From Melanocharis versteri (taxonomy: Eukaryota; Chordata; Aves; Passeriformes; Melanocharitidae): a stretch of DNA of 64,000 bases. Below, in pieces: positions 54,606 through 64,000 of the stretch. The stretch lies in assembly GCA_013397845.1 (NCBI GenBank), contig VZTG01005271.1, positions 1 through 64,000 on the forward strand. The letters are read 5' to 3'. A model generated the notes under the pieces. That model searched no databases. It was not told the DNA's origin and saw only the letters and a list, made by a program, of their open reading frames with translations. Both the position numbers and the translations under genes were made by a program. How positions within the stretch are numbered: the first letter of the stretch is position 1; every line of letters begins with the position of its first letter.

Positions 54606-55869
54606 GCGTGGTTTTCTCCTGCCTCGGAGGACAAAAAAGGCTCTCAGACCCCTGAGTGCAGGTGTGAGCACACACTGGTGCCTGCTCTGCCTGTGCTGAG
54701 CCATGGCTTTACCTGCGCCTGCAGGAAGGTGCCAGAGGCCACACGTGTGACGTGCACGTGCACGGATGACCCAAGGACAGGAGAAGCCGAGCTCCTGCTG
54801 CTCCCAGCCCCTCTCTCCTCCAGCAGCAGTGATTTATCTGCAGCTCTGCAGAGCCCGGAGCTCCCCGGCGCAGGGCCCTGGCGAGCGGAGCGTCTCCGCG
54901 GGGATGGAAGTGTTTAAGGAGTGCCTGCGAGTCCCCGGCCGCAGAGACATGAAAGGGAGGATGCTGGCTGTGATTTAGGGCGTGCTGAGCAGTTTGACAG
55001 TCACACTGTTTGAAACCACTGTCCTCTGGCTTCCTCCCGGCCCGGGGAGGGCTCGGCCGCTCCGTGCGGGGGTGGAGGAGCAGATTTATGGCGCTGCGGA
55101 GGAGCCGCTCCCCTCCCGCCCCCCGCCAGATGTGGAGCAGGGGAAGGAGGATCCGCTCCGGAGGGGGCACTCGGATCCCAAGCCCTCGACTCCGCAGATG
55201 TTTATTGACTCATAAACTCGGCCTTTCAGGAGGTTCCTCAGAGCTGCCGTGGTGGCTCTGCTGTGCCGGCACAGCCGGTCGTGTCCTGGGATGGGGACAT
55301 TGCCCTGCCACGGTGGAGCTGAGGCTCAGCTTGTTCACCAGGATCAGGGAAGGCCCCAACATTGCCCACCTGCTTTTCTGTCCCTGATTTAGAGCAGCTG
55401 ACCCTTCCCTGTGACTTCCAGCAGCACAGGGTCAGCCAGGAGGGCAAAGCCATCTCCCTTCTCCAGGAGCCATCCTGCTTCCCCCAAACTGGGCAGTGCC
55501 TGAAACCATGGGAAACAAAGAGAAGTGTCTCTCTGCCGCTGCTTTCTTTGGCTTCTGGGACTCATAATTTCCCTCTGAGCGTGAAGGATGGAAAGTTCCT
55601 CACACGCAGAGAAAAGAGGTCAGGTTTGAGGCAATAGCAGGACTCCGGGAGCTGGGATTTTTAACGACAACAACTTTTTTGAAGTCTGTTGTGTGAGAAC
55701 TGCCTGCCCCGTGTCCAGCAGCCACCACCACCCAACTGGAGCTGCAGCCTCTCGGGCTCTGCAGCTCCTCCACACCGTGCCTGTGTCCTACAGCAGCCTT
55801 TGCTGGAGACCCCACATCCCACCCTGCCAGTCCCTCAAGCTTTGATACTGACACTTCAAACACTGGATT
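54606..55869. other. GC-rich stretch with CpG-bearing core, no gene seen
   Basis: 55025-55190 is CpG-bearing and GC-rich. Overlapping frames on both strands (54709-55170 minus, 54982-55387 plus) lack domains. AT-leaning sequence with AACGACAACAACTTTTTTG near 55662 is unremarkable. Confidence 0.4.
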
Positions 55870-56680
55870 ATTCCGTCCACCCCCTTTAGACTAAATCTGC
55901 CTTGGAAAACAAATGACTCCATTGGGCTCAAAACGCTCCCGCAGCTGACTCCGTAATGAGCTGTTTATTATAGTTCCCATAAGTGAAATCCATTAAGTCT
56001 GACAGAAATGCAGCGAAAGTTTACATTCCGCATCCGTTTGAGGGCAGTTTGGAATTAAATTTGCCCCTTCCCTCCTCCACCCCAGCAAAGCTGCACACGA
56101 TACTTAAATGAATTTTCCATCATTATTTTCCAGAAGAGTAAGGCTGAACTTGAGTGGGCCCTGGATGATTTGGCAAGTTGTCCAACTCGTCTGCTCCGAG
56201 TCTAAATTTTCTCCCTTCCAGTGTCAGTTTTCATGCTTGAAAACTTGAAAGGAAGAAAGGTGGTTTGGGGATGACATTGTTCCTTAAATCTTATGCGTGA
56301 GTGATTGGATGTTTTCTATCCTCCTCTCCAGATTAATCTCGGTGCAGTGGGGTTACTGTTACAGCTGGATGGAAAATGGAGTTTCCATTGTATGAGCAGT
56401 TCTGAGGTTTTGTCCCAGATCTAGACAGAAAACCAGTGTCTGTTACTGTGTTATAACTCAACAATTAATCCTCTTCTCGGGTATCAATTACATTATGACC
56501 TTAATACAGAACAGTGAAGTCAAAATGAAAGATTTGAGGGTTTTATAAGCAAAATGTTGTCATAGTTCTAGACAAAAAGTTAAACAGAACCTAGATGTTA
56601 AAGCGAAACATTTTTTTTGCTGTTGATTTATCAGTTTTCCACAGAAAACCGTTCCAGGTACATCCTTTTAAGCCGGGGAA
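55870..56680. promoter_or_regulatory. Long AT-rich CNE-like region
   Basis: About 800 bp of unique AT-leaning sequence without a frame. Words include GTAATGAGCTGTTTATTATAG, TTAAATGAATTTTCCATC, AACAATTAATCC and ATCAATTACATTATGACC. Among the strongest CNE candidates. Confidence 0.45.
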
Positions 56681-57159
56681 TTGCGGAGCAGTAAGAGGTG
56701 TGGAACTGGGAATTGTGTGGAGCAGCAAAAGGTGTGAACAGGGGCAGAAGAGAACAGACAGGATGAAATGGGCAACTGGGACCTGAGATGAAAGTCCTGG
56801 ATCCATGGAAAAGTCCCCTCGCCTCCAGTGCCGGGGGTCCCTGAGCACTGGGGGGCCCAGAGCTCCCCAGCACCCACAGAGGAGCAGCTGCTGCTCCCCG
56901 TGCCCTCTGCAGAAAGGTGGGAGCATCACCTGGCTCCCCCTGCAGAAGGAGACGAGTCCCTCCCGCCGGGAGCGGCTCTGGAAACGGCAGCGATGACACC
57001 GAGAGCGCCGGGAGAGGCGGACTGACCTTGGGGAAGCACTCCATACCTCTGCAGATTGTAATCAGGTAATGCCTGCGAAGCGCTCCGAGCCTGCGGGCTG
57101 AGAGCGCTCTAAGATGATCCCAAAGGCAATAAAATAGGGAGAAATGCTGTCCAGCCACA
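56681..57159. other. GC-rich stretch, no gene seen
   Basis: The 175-codon minus frame 56631-57158 has no domain and overlaps plus frames. No repeat. Confidence 0.35.
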
Positions 57160-57560
57160 CACAGAACTGTATCCTTGAAATTACATTTCCTTCCTCCCCT
57201 CTCCTCCTCCTCCTACTGTGGCACCGATTTGTCAAGCCTGGACAGATAATCCAGGGCTGTGAGCCTGGTTTATCACCAGGAACGGCCGTATCACACCTGC
57301 GCTGGGCGGAAGAGAGGCTTTGATTAACGGAGATAAATCCAGAGGATGTTTGATGGCTGTAGTTTGTAAATCCAGCAAGAAAGGACTAATTTCTCTACGG
57401 CTGTGTGTGGTGTGCTCGAGCTGGAGAGCCTGTCCGCATTAGCATATAAATGCATTTAAAGTGAGACAAATACTGGTGGCTTTGGCAAGCGGGATACCTC
57501 TGGAAACAGGAATGTAAACTGTTTAGGAAAGGAAACATTTCTGTTTAAATGTAAGGAAAA
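57160..57560. promoter_or_regulatory. CNE-like block
   Basis: Unique sequence with TTTGATTAACGGAGATAAATCC and GCATTAGCATATAAATGCATTT (about 57436-57457). AT-leaning in its right half. Candidate regulatory element. Confidence 0.35.
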
Positions 57561-57940
57561 GGCGGCTGGGGAAGGTAAACATCCTCCCAGAGCAGAAATC
57601 ACTGCGGAACTCGCCTGCACGTGGGGAAAGGTGGATGTGGGAGTCCTGGAGCCGTACCTGGGCACTGGGAGCAGATCCTGCTCCCGGGAAGAGCCTTGTG
57701 GGATGATCCCCACGGAGCAGCACAATTCCCAGCCAGAGAGCCCCAGGAGCGGCAGAGGGATGCACACACGCTGCTCTGAGAGCTGCCAAACCCAGATCCA
57801 TCGGGATAAACCCCCCTTCCAGACGGGGCTGGGTGATTTAGGAGTGCAGACGCATCAAGGGCTGGGCGGCTCCTTTGGTGTGTGCTTCCCGATTCCCACT
57901 GCCCAGGGCTCGCCAGCCCCGAGCACAGCAGAAATGACAA
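57561..57940. other. GC-rich stretch, no gene seen
   Basis: Open on both strands (57631-57969 plus, 57599-58177 minus) without a domain. Confidence 0.35.
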
Positions 57941-58400
57941 TAGCAATAAGGAAGCTCCAGAAGTCTTAATTAAGCAGTGACCCGAATTTCTCTCTCTCAG
58001 CCTGCAGAAGCTTAATGTACAGTCAGGCCTATTCTTTAGACAAGTTACCTCTCCAGAACCATCCACTGCACAACTCCATGGCATGTTTTTGTGGAGAAAA
58101 AGAGAAAAAAGAGAAGGGAATGCTGGCAGAGGCCTGGGGAGGCCCCAGCCCTGCAGAATCTCTGTCCACTCACGCACGACCCTGCTGCAACACCAGGTTT
58201 GTCCAAATAGTCAAGATTTTGTCTGTTCATCACTCAGGGTTTGTTTTGGAAACAGCTGTTGGTCCGTGTGGTAAAACAGAAGATGGAAAGTGTCACAGGA
58301 ATGTGGCTGTCATGCGAAACCTTCCCCAGGAATGGCAAGGAGATTTATCCTCTGCGTTTGCTTTTAATTTGACGCATATGGCTGCAGATGCCTGAGACTG
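57941..58400. promoter_or_regulatory. CNE-like region
   Basis: Unique sequence with GTCTTAATTAAGCAG (57963-57977) and CTTTTAATTTGACGCATATGG (about 58358-58381). A 126-codon plus frame (58015-58395) crosses it without a recognisable domain. I favour regulatory over coding. Confidence 0.3.
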
Positions 58401-59579
58401 GGGAATGGCACTCGCAGCCAGGACACATTTTTCAGGGATGGCTGGTGGCCGAACGCAGGAGGAGAGCACGTTGCAGCCACAGCACGCAGCCTGTGCCAGC
58501 AGGGAGAGAGATCCCGGCCCCCAGGGCTCTGGGGCCAGCGGAGGTGTCCCCAAGGTGTCACCGATGTGCCTCCCCCAGCCTGGCCCTGAGCTTTTCCTCC
58601 TCTGTGCATCCTGTCCCTGGCGCTGCCCCCGTGCCCACCTGAGCCCCCGGACACACAGCACCCACCCAGGGACTGCCACCTGTGCCAGACCCTCAGGTGA
58701 AGCACCCCAGTCCTCTCTGCCCCCTCTCACTGCTGGCCGCCGCTTCCTTACAGCATTTTTAAACAATTCTCAGCTTTTTCAAGCCCTGCTTTGGCCAGAG
58801 GTGCAAGGCAGGCAGTGGGCAATCAGGAGTTTAAATGCTTTCCTCTCCCTCCTTGTGTTTCTTTTGGGAAAAAAACAACCAAACACAAACAAACTCAAAC
58901 CAGATGTGGCCTGGGTGCTGTGAATGGAGCGGGAATCTCACGAGTGGTCCTGGAGATAAACAAGGCTGGGCTTGTAAAATGGGGACTGGTGTTGTGTGGG
59001 GAAGGGAAGAGGGGTGAGAAGAGGATCTCATTTTCAAAGAATTAGAAAAATGTGATGCAACTCCTTTAAAAGAAAGGAAGAGAGAGGGAGAGCAATGCAG
59101 GGAATGCCACAAAAGTCATGCAGGCAGGAGTGTGCAGCTGGCTGAGTTTGAAAACAAATGATTTTAATCAGCTGCTATTCAACTGCTGTCAGCTCTGATT
59201 TACTGTGTGCAGCCAATTAAGGGTTTTTGGGGGTTCAAAGATTAGGAGTGAAAACCAAAAGCACGTTGTTGGAGGGGAGGAACGCTGAAGCAAGAGCAGG
59301 AGTGGGGCTGTCCCAGCCCTTCCCTGGGGTGACCCACTGGTGTGGGATGAGATCCCCACGGCCTGGCAGAGGGGCTCACCTGGGTCTGGGCGCCCTGGCC
59401 CAAGGGTTCTGTGCCAGCCCAGGCTGAGGGAGGGAGCCCTGGGCACAGCCCCTTCCCCAGGGCCACCCTGCCCAGGCTCAGCACAGCTCCCAGCTGGAGC
59501 TGAGGCTCCCCCTCAACCCTGGGATCCCCAGTGCCTCTGCACCTGTACAAACCCCAGCTGGATAAAGGGAACAGAGGAC
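58401..59579. other. GC-rich stretch with AT-leaning interlude, no gene seen
   Basis: 58820-59240 is AT-leaning with an AACAACCAAACACAAACAAAC run (about 58873-58893) and CAGCCAATTAAGGG. The rest is GC-rich and unique. No gene or transposon recognised. Confidence 0.4.
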
Positions 59580-60740
59580 TGTAAAAGTGCTGTGGCTAAA
59601 TGAGACACGGTGTTCAGAGACGGAGGAGCAAATGACCACGATGTCCCTGTTTCCTTTCCAGGCTTGCTGCAGCACCAGCACCCGCCTGTCCCAACAGTCC
59701 TCTGAAAAAACAGGGTCTTCAAACTTTATCACTCACGCCAAGCAAGTTACTTCCAGAATCTAAAACTGACAAAATGACTCGAGGTACCTTCCCCCGCTCA
59801 GATCATCACTAATATATTCGAGCAAACAGCTCCAGCAGGGCTGTGATATGAGCTTTCCACAATTAATTAGTCTGGCTAAGCACTACGCAACGAGGAAAAT
59901 TAAAAAGAAAAACTATCTTCCCGAGTCCAGAGCTATCCGGGTGTTTGCACAACTCCCACCTTAGTGGCAGATAATAGTCTGGAGCCTTTGATCCTCTAAT
60001 AACTCTCACAGCTCTTGGAGCTGCTGGAGCGCTGCAGGCTGTGGCTCCGGGCAGCGCCTGCTCCCGGGATGTGCCGTGAGGAGCCGGCGTCTCGCCGTGT
60101 CCCACAGATTACGGTGGCTCCTGTTTGCCCTGAGATCTGCAGCTCCACTCGTCCCAGAATCTGCCACCGCGCTGTCTTTGTTCCTCCCGTTTAGCACTTT
60201 GATTTGTGCGGCTCTGCTGAGAATCTCCCTTGCAGCTTGTTGACTTATCACTCATCGCCGTGAGTTCCCATTCTCTCCCCTCCTGACAGCTTTGCCTAAT
60301 GTACTTATTCATTCCATTTAAATAAATCGAAGCGGGCCTATGACAGCCGATAAGTGAGTCACACAAGAACAAACAGAGAGGAAGCACTGCAAATAGTCAA
60401 ATGTCAAGTAGGAATGGAAAACTGTCCCTATAGCTCCAGCGAACCTTAGATGTCTAATATTTATGGCCAATTGATGTCATTAGAAAGTAAATAAGCCCTC
60501 TTATGCTGCATTACAAAAGATTAACTGCAAGCAATGGAGTTTAAATAGCACAGATAAGTGCAGATGGAAATAAACCTGTTTAAAGCTGGAAATATTTGCT
60601 GAACCTCCTTGCTGCTTTTAAGATAATTGATCTCTGTATATCTGTATTGAATCTCGCCATAAAAGCTTTGAAACGTCTTCTGGCAGAGCCCAGCTCACTC
60701 GTGACTCAACCTCTCCTTATCTCTCCAGATTGCAGAGGGT
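59580..60740. promoter_or_regulatory. Extended AT-rich CNE-like region
   Basis: AT-rich unique sequence at 59790-59990 (TCACTAATATATTCGAGC, CACAATTAATTAGTCTGGC) and 60290-60720 (CTAATATTTATGGCCAATTG, TTTTAAGATAATTGATCTC), split by a CpG-bearing GC-rich patch at 60010-60110. No frame of note. Very strong regulatory candidate for 60400-60680. Confidence 0.42.
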
Positions 60741-61168
60741 TTTTTCATTCCTCAGCACGCTGGGTGGGGAGCTCGGGGCCGCTGTCAGCACTTTCCATCC
60801 GGAGATGCTCAGGTTGGGGCTGGGAATCCACCGGCCCCGACTCCAGCCTTGCCCAGCTCCGGGTCAGACCCCGGGCCAGGGGGAATGTCCCTCACTGTGC
60901 GTTTGCCCAGCCCCAGAGGACAGCAGGAAAACGAACAGCCCTGCAGAGACTGAGGGGCTCTGGAAGCAGCCTGGTGTGGGAGATACCGATGAGTTCCACC
61001 ATGCTGATGAGGGAAGCCAGCGAGAGAGGAAGGAAGGAAGGAGTGATTTGCTGCCCCATGCCCACACCGATCTCTGGGCACGTCCCATCCAGGGCCATTC
61101 CCGTTCTGACACCAGAACACGCTCCCAGCCCTGAGCTGGGCCAGCCCGGGGGCTCTGGGGACCCTGTG
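60741..61168. other. GC-rich stretch, no gene seen
   Basis: Several frames are open at once on both strands. They continue into the adjacent tandem array and have no domain. Confidence 0.4.
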
Positions 61169-61528
61169 CCCAAATCCACCCACAGGTGAGCGGCACCTGG
61201 CAGAGGACAGGGGGACAGGGCTCCCCACGTGCCCAAATCCACCCACAGGAGAGCAGCACCTGGGAGAGGACGGGGGGACAGGGCTCCCCACGTGCCCAAA
61301 TCCACCCACAGGAGAGCAGCACCTGGGAGAGGACAGGGGGACAGGGCTCCCCACGTGCCCAAATCCGCCCACAGGAGAGCGGCACCTGGGAGAGGATGGG
61401 NAAATCCGCCCACAGGAGAGCAGCACCTGGGAGAGGACAGGGGGACAGGGCTCCCCACGTGCCCAAATCCGCCCACAGGAGAGCGGCACCTGGGAGAGGA
61501 TGGGGGGACAGGACTCCCCACGTGCCCG
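61169..61528. repeat. 63-bp minisatellite with one CACGTG per unit and a single N
   Basis: Copies start at 61169, 61232, 61295 and 61358, then resume after N at 61401. Units begin CCCAAATCCRCCCACAGG and end GGGCTCCCCACGTG. CACGTG, the canonical E-box, lies at 61226, 61289, 61352, 61456 and 61519. Since 63 is divisible by three and stops are absent, frames on both strands stay open (60864-61748 minus, 294 codons), which is not evidence of coding. Confidence 0.96.
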
Positions 61529-61729
61529 TGGGAGGCCGAGCACAGCTGTGCCCTGTGCAGACACTCACACAGACCCGGGCAAGGCCGGGACAGGGGCACA
61601 CGTGGCCAGGGCAGCAGCTCAGGCGTGGAACACAAACTGCACCCCCAAGGTCCCCGTGCCCCTGGCGGGCACCATCTGCAGCGGGACTCGGTGCCAAGGC
61701 AGCGCCGCGCCACTTGTGCACTGCAGAAA
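61529..61729. other. GC-rich stretch, no gene seen
   Basis: Unique GC-rich sequence after the array. No feature recognised. Confidence 0.35.
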
Positions 61730-62050
61730 CATTTATTTGATCCTCCAACTCTGCTTTCAGGATGATTAATCTGCGCCCGGCTGTGTGTTTAGGCTCTCCA
61801 TAAAGGCAGGTGCATGTGTTCGTGTGCTGCTGCTGTCAGGGCCGTTAATGTAAGCGTCTGTTTTACAGCCCAATTGACAGCAGCATTGTTCTGGCAGGGT
61901 TACAGCTCTGACATGTGGAATCAATCTTTTTAACCTGTCAATTAATCAGTGGGCAGCTGTCAGCCCAGCTGAAAGGCCTGAAGGACAGTGCCCTTTCAAT
62001 GGATTATACTGGATGCTCGGTGGAGTAAAATTGAACGCTTCAGTCTCAGG
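61730..62050. promoter_or_regulatory. CNE-like block with three TALE (MEIS-type) cores
   Basis: TGACAG at 61875-61880 and its reverse complement CTGTCA at 61935-61940 and 61957-61962 fall within 88 bp, next to CAATTAATCAG and GATGATTAATC. TGACAG is the MEIS/PKNOX/TGIF core. AT-leaning, unique and without a frame. Confidence 0.42.
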
Positions 62051-62660
62051 AAGTCTCCCTGCACCCAGAGCAACGCTCCATCTCCTCCTCCTGCACGGAA
62101 CCAGGCAGGGAGGGATGACAGGGAGCCACCGGGGCTGTGTGACAGCTCCAGAGCACAGCTGCAGGGCAGGGGGAGCGGATCCCTGATCCCCTGATCCCGG
62201 AGCATGGCCAGGCTGGGGCTGGGAGCTCCAGCCCTGCTGTGGAGGGGTGTCACACGCAGCAGTGTCCCCGTGCTGGGGCCCGACAGCCCGGTCTGTGCTG
62301 GCAGCCCAGGTGCCCCCCAAGCCTCAGAGCAGCCCCTCGGTGAGTCCTGGGTCCTCATCGCCACCCTGCAGCCTCCCGTGCCACTCTGATCCCACAGCCG
62401 TGGCAGCCACTCCAGGTAATTTCCTCCTGTGTGCAATTTCCTCCAGGGTTTAAGTCTCTCCCACCATTTCCTTGCTGTTTCCAGGGGTTGCTCCCACACC
62501 AGGAAGGTGCCTGGGGGAGCTGACACTGGTCTGTAACACGATCTCCCTTTTCCCACAGCACTTTGGGATCCTCTCTATCGCCTTTGGAGCAAGTGTTGGA
62601 GAGGGGACAGCAAACAGCCCCCTCACAGTGACACGGAGTGGCCAAGGTCCCCTGGCAGGG
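62051..62660. other. GC-rich stretch, no gene seen
   Basis: Frames on both strands (61996-62556 and 62355-62756 minus, 62247-62453 plus) lack domains. No repeat. Confidence 0.4.
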
Positions 62661-63250
62661 AGCAGCTCCGGCAGGAAACAAAAGCATAACCTTGAAAATG
62701 CAGCATTTCCCTGGTCCCCTCAGCCTAATGTTGTGTGGTGTTCGTTGAACGGCCACTAATTTGATTCATATGAGAAGCTTGACCTTATTCCACCAAGTGT
62801 TTTCCAGCCTGGATTTCTCTAACTGCTTGTTTATAGAGAGTATATGGAGCATTTAATGTTTTTTCAGCTGTTTAGGAACTTGGGGTTTTTTTTAAGGCAG
62901 TCCCAAGAGAGCAGGGCACAAGCCACAGCCTCCCTCCTCCCTCCCAGCCATCAGGGTGCCTGAACCCCCTTCCCTGCTCTGCTGCTGGGCAGGGAGAAAG
63001 GATAATTTATTTGGTGGCTGCATCATTACGTGGAGGTGACTCCAAATGCCATTATCTTTCCTTAGCACAAGCAGGGAGCAGTTAGTGCTCTCCGGGTAAT
63101 CTATCTTAGGATCAAAAAGCTATGGAGACACAGAAGAGCTCTTCTCAAGCCTTAATCTCTCAGCACCATCATTTTCTCAGCCGAGGAGGGGCAGGGACCT
63201 GGGTGCCAAAGCCTTCCGTGATGAATTTGGATGATTGATCTTTCTAAACT
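62661..63250. promoter_or_regulatory. AT-leaning CNE-like region
   Basis: 62740-62910 and 62995-63250 are unique and AT-leaning (GGCCACTAATTTGATTC, GAGCATTTAATG, ATCTATCTTAGG). A T-run is at about 62887-62894. No coding frame. Confidence 0.38.
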
Positions 63251-64000
63251 GCTTCTTGCCTTCCTTGCCACGCAGACACGGAGAGGTGCAGCGTTTATAG
63301 ATCATCCCTGTGTGAGGTGGCTCTGGACAATTAGTCACAAGAGAAGGAGTCACCTCCTGCTTTCCAGCAAGCAGAACGCCCTCAGGGGATCAGGATCTGC
63401 AGGTCTGGGTGCCAGTAAAGTGACATGGAATGGCAAATTCTAGGCTGGGAGGTAGGCACTGACTATTTGTATAAAACTCCTGATTATCTACCCCAGGTCT
63501 AGGGTTGAACCTCGGGAGGGCACTGGCTCCCAGACATCCCCAGCAGCCACCGTTCTCACTTGATTTATTCTCACATTGCACTGCAGGAAATGGAGAAATA
63601 TTATCTCCTGTTTAGCACAGCCAGCGGAGAGGCAGAGCCCAGCCAAGGTCACGGAGGCAGCCTGAGGCACAGAGCGGCTGAAGCCAGGTCCCTGTGCCCA
63701 CCTGGGCAGGCTGAGCTCGGGCAGCTGGGCTGGGAGAGCTCCTGGCAGTCCCCTGCAGAAAGACACTAAAGAAGAGCAAATAGCACCTGAAGTATTTTCA
63801 TCTGGGGCCCTGTTATAAAAAGTGGCAAGACTAAGCACCGCGTGGCTCCTAATTTGCTCCTGACTCTTTTAATCAAATCGAGCTTTCAGCCCTAATCCCA
63901 AACCAGGCCTTTCAGAAAAGATTGCAGGAAGGTTATTCATCAGGAGGAGCAGGAGCTCTCAGCAGTCATCAGCACCTATTCTCCTGACAGAAGAACCAGG
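63251..64000. other. Mixed stretch to window end, no gene seen
   Basis: Balanced composition. 63410-63620 and 63770-63950 lean AT-rich (GCTCCTAATTTGCTCC, TTTTAATCAAATCGAGC) and could be regulatory. Words such as GAGGCACAGAG near 63663 recall MIR but do not form an alignable element. No gene. Confidence 0.35.

Noticed and set aside
60864..61748. 294-codon minus-strand frame (with similar frames on both strands)
   Set aside because: It is driven by the 63-bp array whose unit is a multiple of three and lacks stops, and it spans an N at a suspect join.
63560..63700. MIR SINE-like words (also GGGGAAACTGAGGC near 9117)
   Set aside because: Only isolated words match. The order and spacing of the MIR core are not maintained.
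1..64000. tRNA, rRNA, known microRNA, telomeric repeats, retroviral long terminal repeats
   Set aside because: I looked for tRNA B-box words, well-known microRNA sequences, TTAGGG arrays and paired LTR ends and found none that hold up by eye. A covariance-model and RepeatMasker search would be decisive.

Overview
The window looks like non-coding DNA from a bird genome. The evidence is four short, 5'-truncated fragments resembling CR1 LINE 3' ends, very sparse interspersed repeats, many GC-rich minisatellites, and long AT-rich, non-repetitive blocks full of homeodomain, POU, TCF/LEF and TALE-type words. CR1 also occurs in other sauropsids, so 'bird' is an inference. Nothing points to a prokaryote or a virus. 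I found no convincing protein-coding gene, tRNA, rRNA or CRISPR array. The long open frames all lie in GC-rich or tandemly repeated DNA, are open in several frames or on both strands at once, and resemble no protein family I recognise.

The layout alternates. AT-rich blocks of about 200-900 bp are the best candidates for conserved non-coding elements (CNEs). Examples are 3595-4265, 9480-9775, 11155-12060, 15165-16030, 22765-23440, 27320-27850, 32340-32700, 33820-34490, 42230-42800, 43540-44000, 52340-52720, 53400-54260, 55870-56680, 59580-60740 and 62660-63250. Between them lie GC-rich, faster-looking stretches that carry the minisatellites: 10.2 kb (20-bp unit), 17.0 kb (17 bp), 20.0-20.5 kb (36 bp), 21.1-21.3 kb (23/27 bp), 22.5 kb (15 bp), 23.5-23.8 kb (32-33 bp), 25.8 kb (11 bp), 26.95 kb (42 bp), 30.3 kb (30 bp), 37.8 kb (80 bp), 47.2 kb, 50.3-50.5 kb (5 bp), 51.4-51.8 kb (64 bp), 52.9-53.1 kb (44 bp), 53.2 kb (19 bp) and 61.2-61.5 kb (63 bp). 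This pattern fits a gene desert or very large intron around a developmental transcription-factor gene. I cannot name the locus from sequence alone.

The assembly is imperfect at the repeats. Nearly every run of N sits inside or at the edge of a tandem array. At two single-N joins (47094 and 61401) the sequence on either side is duplicated exactly or almost exactly, which suggests unmerged contig overlaps.

The most unusual local signals are a 19-nt inverted repeat with an 18/19 match and a 9-nt loop inside an AT-rich CNE-like block (32583-32629); a phase-symmetric exon-like segment with strong splice sites (49657-49770); and arrays whose units repeat a regulatory word (CACGTG five times at 61.2-61.5 kb; CAGGTGAG, identical to a splice-donor core, about every 32 bp at 23.5-23.8 kb). 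None amounts to a demonstrated new system.
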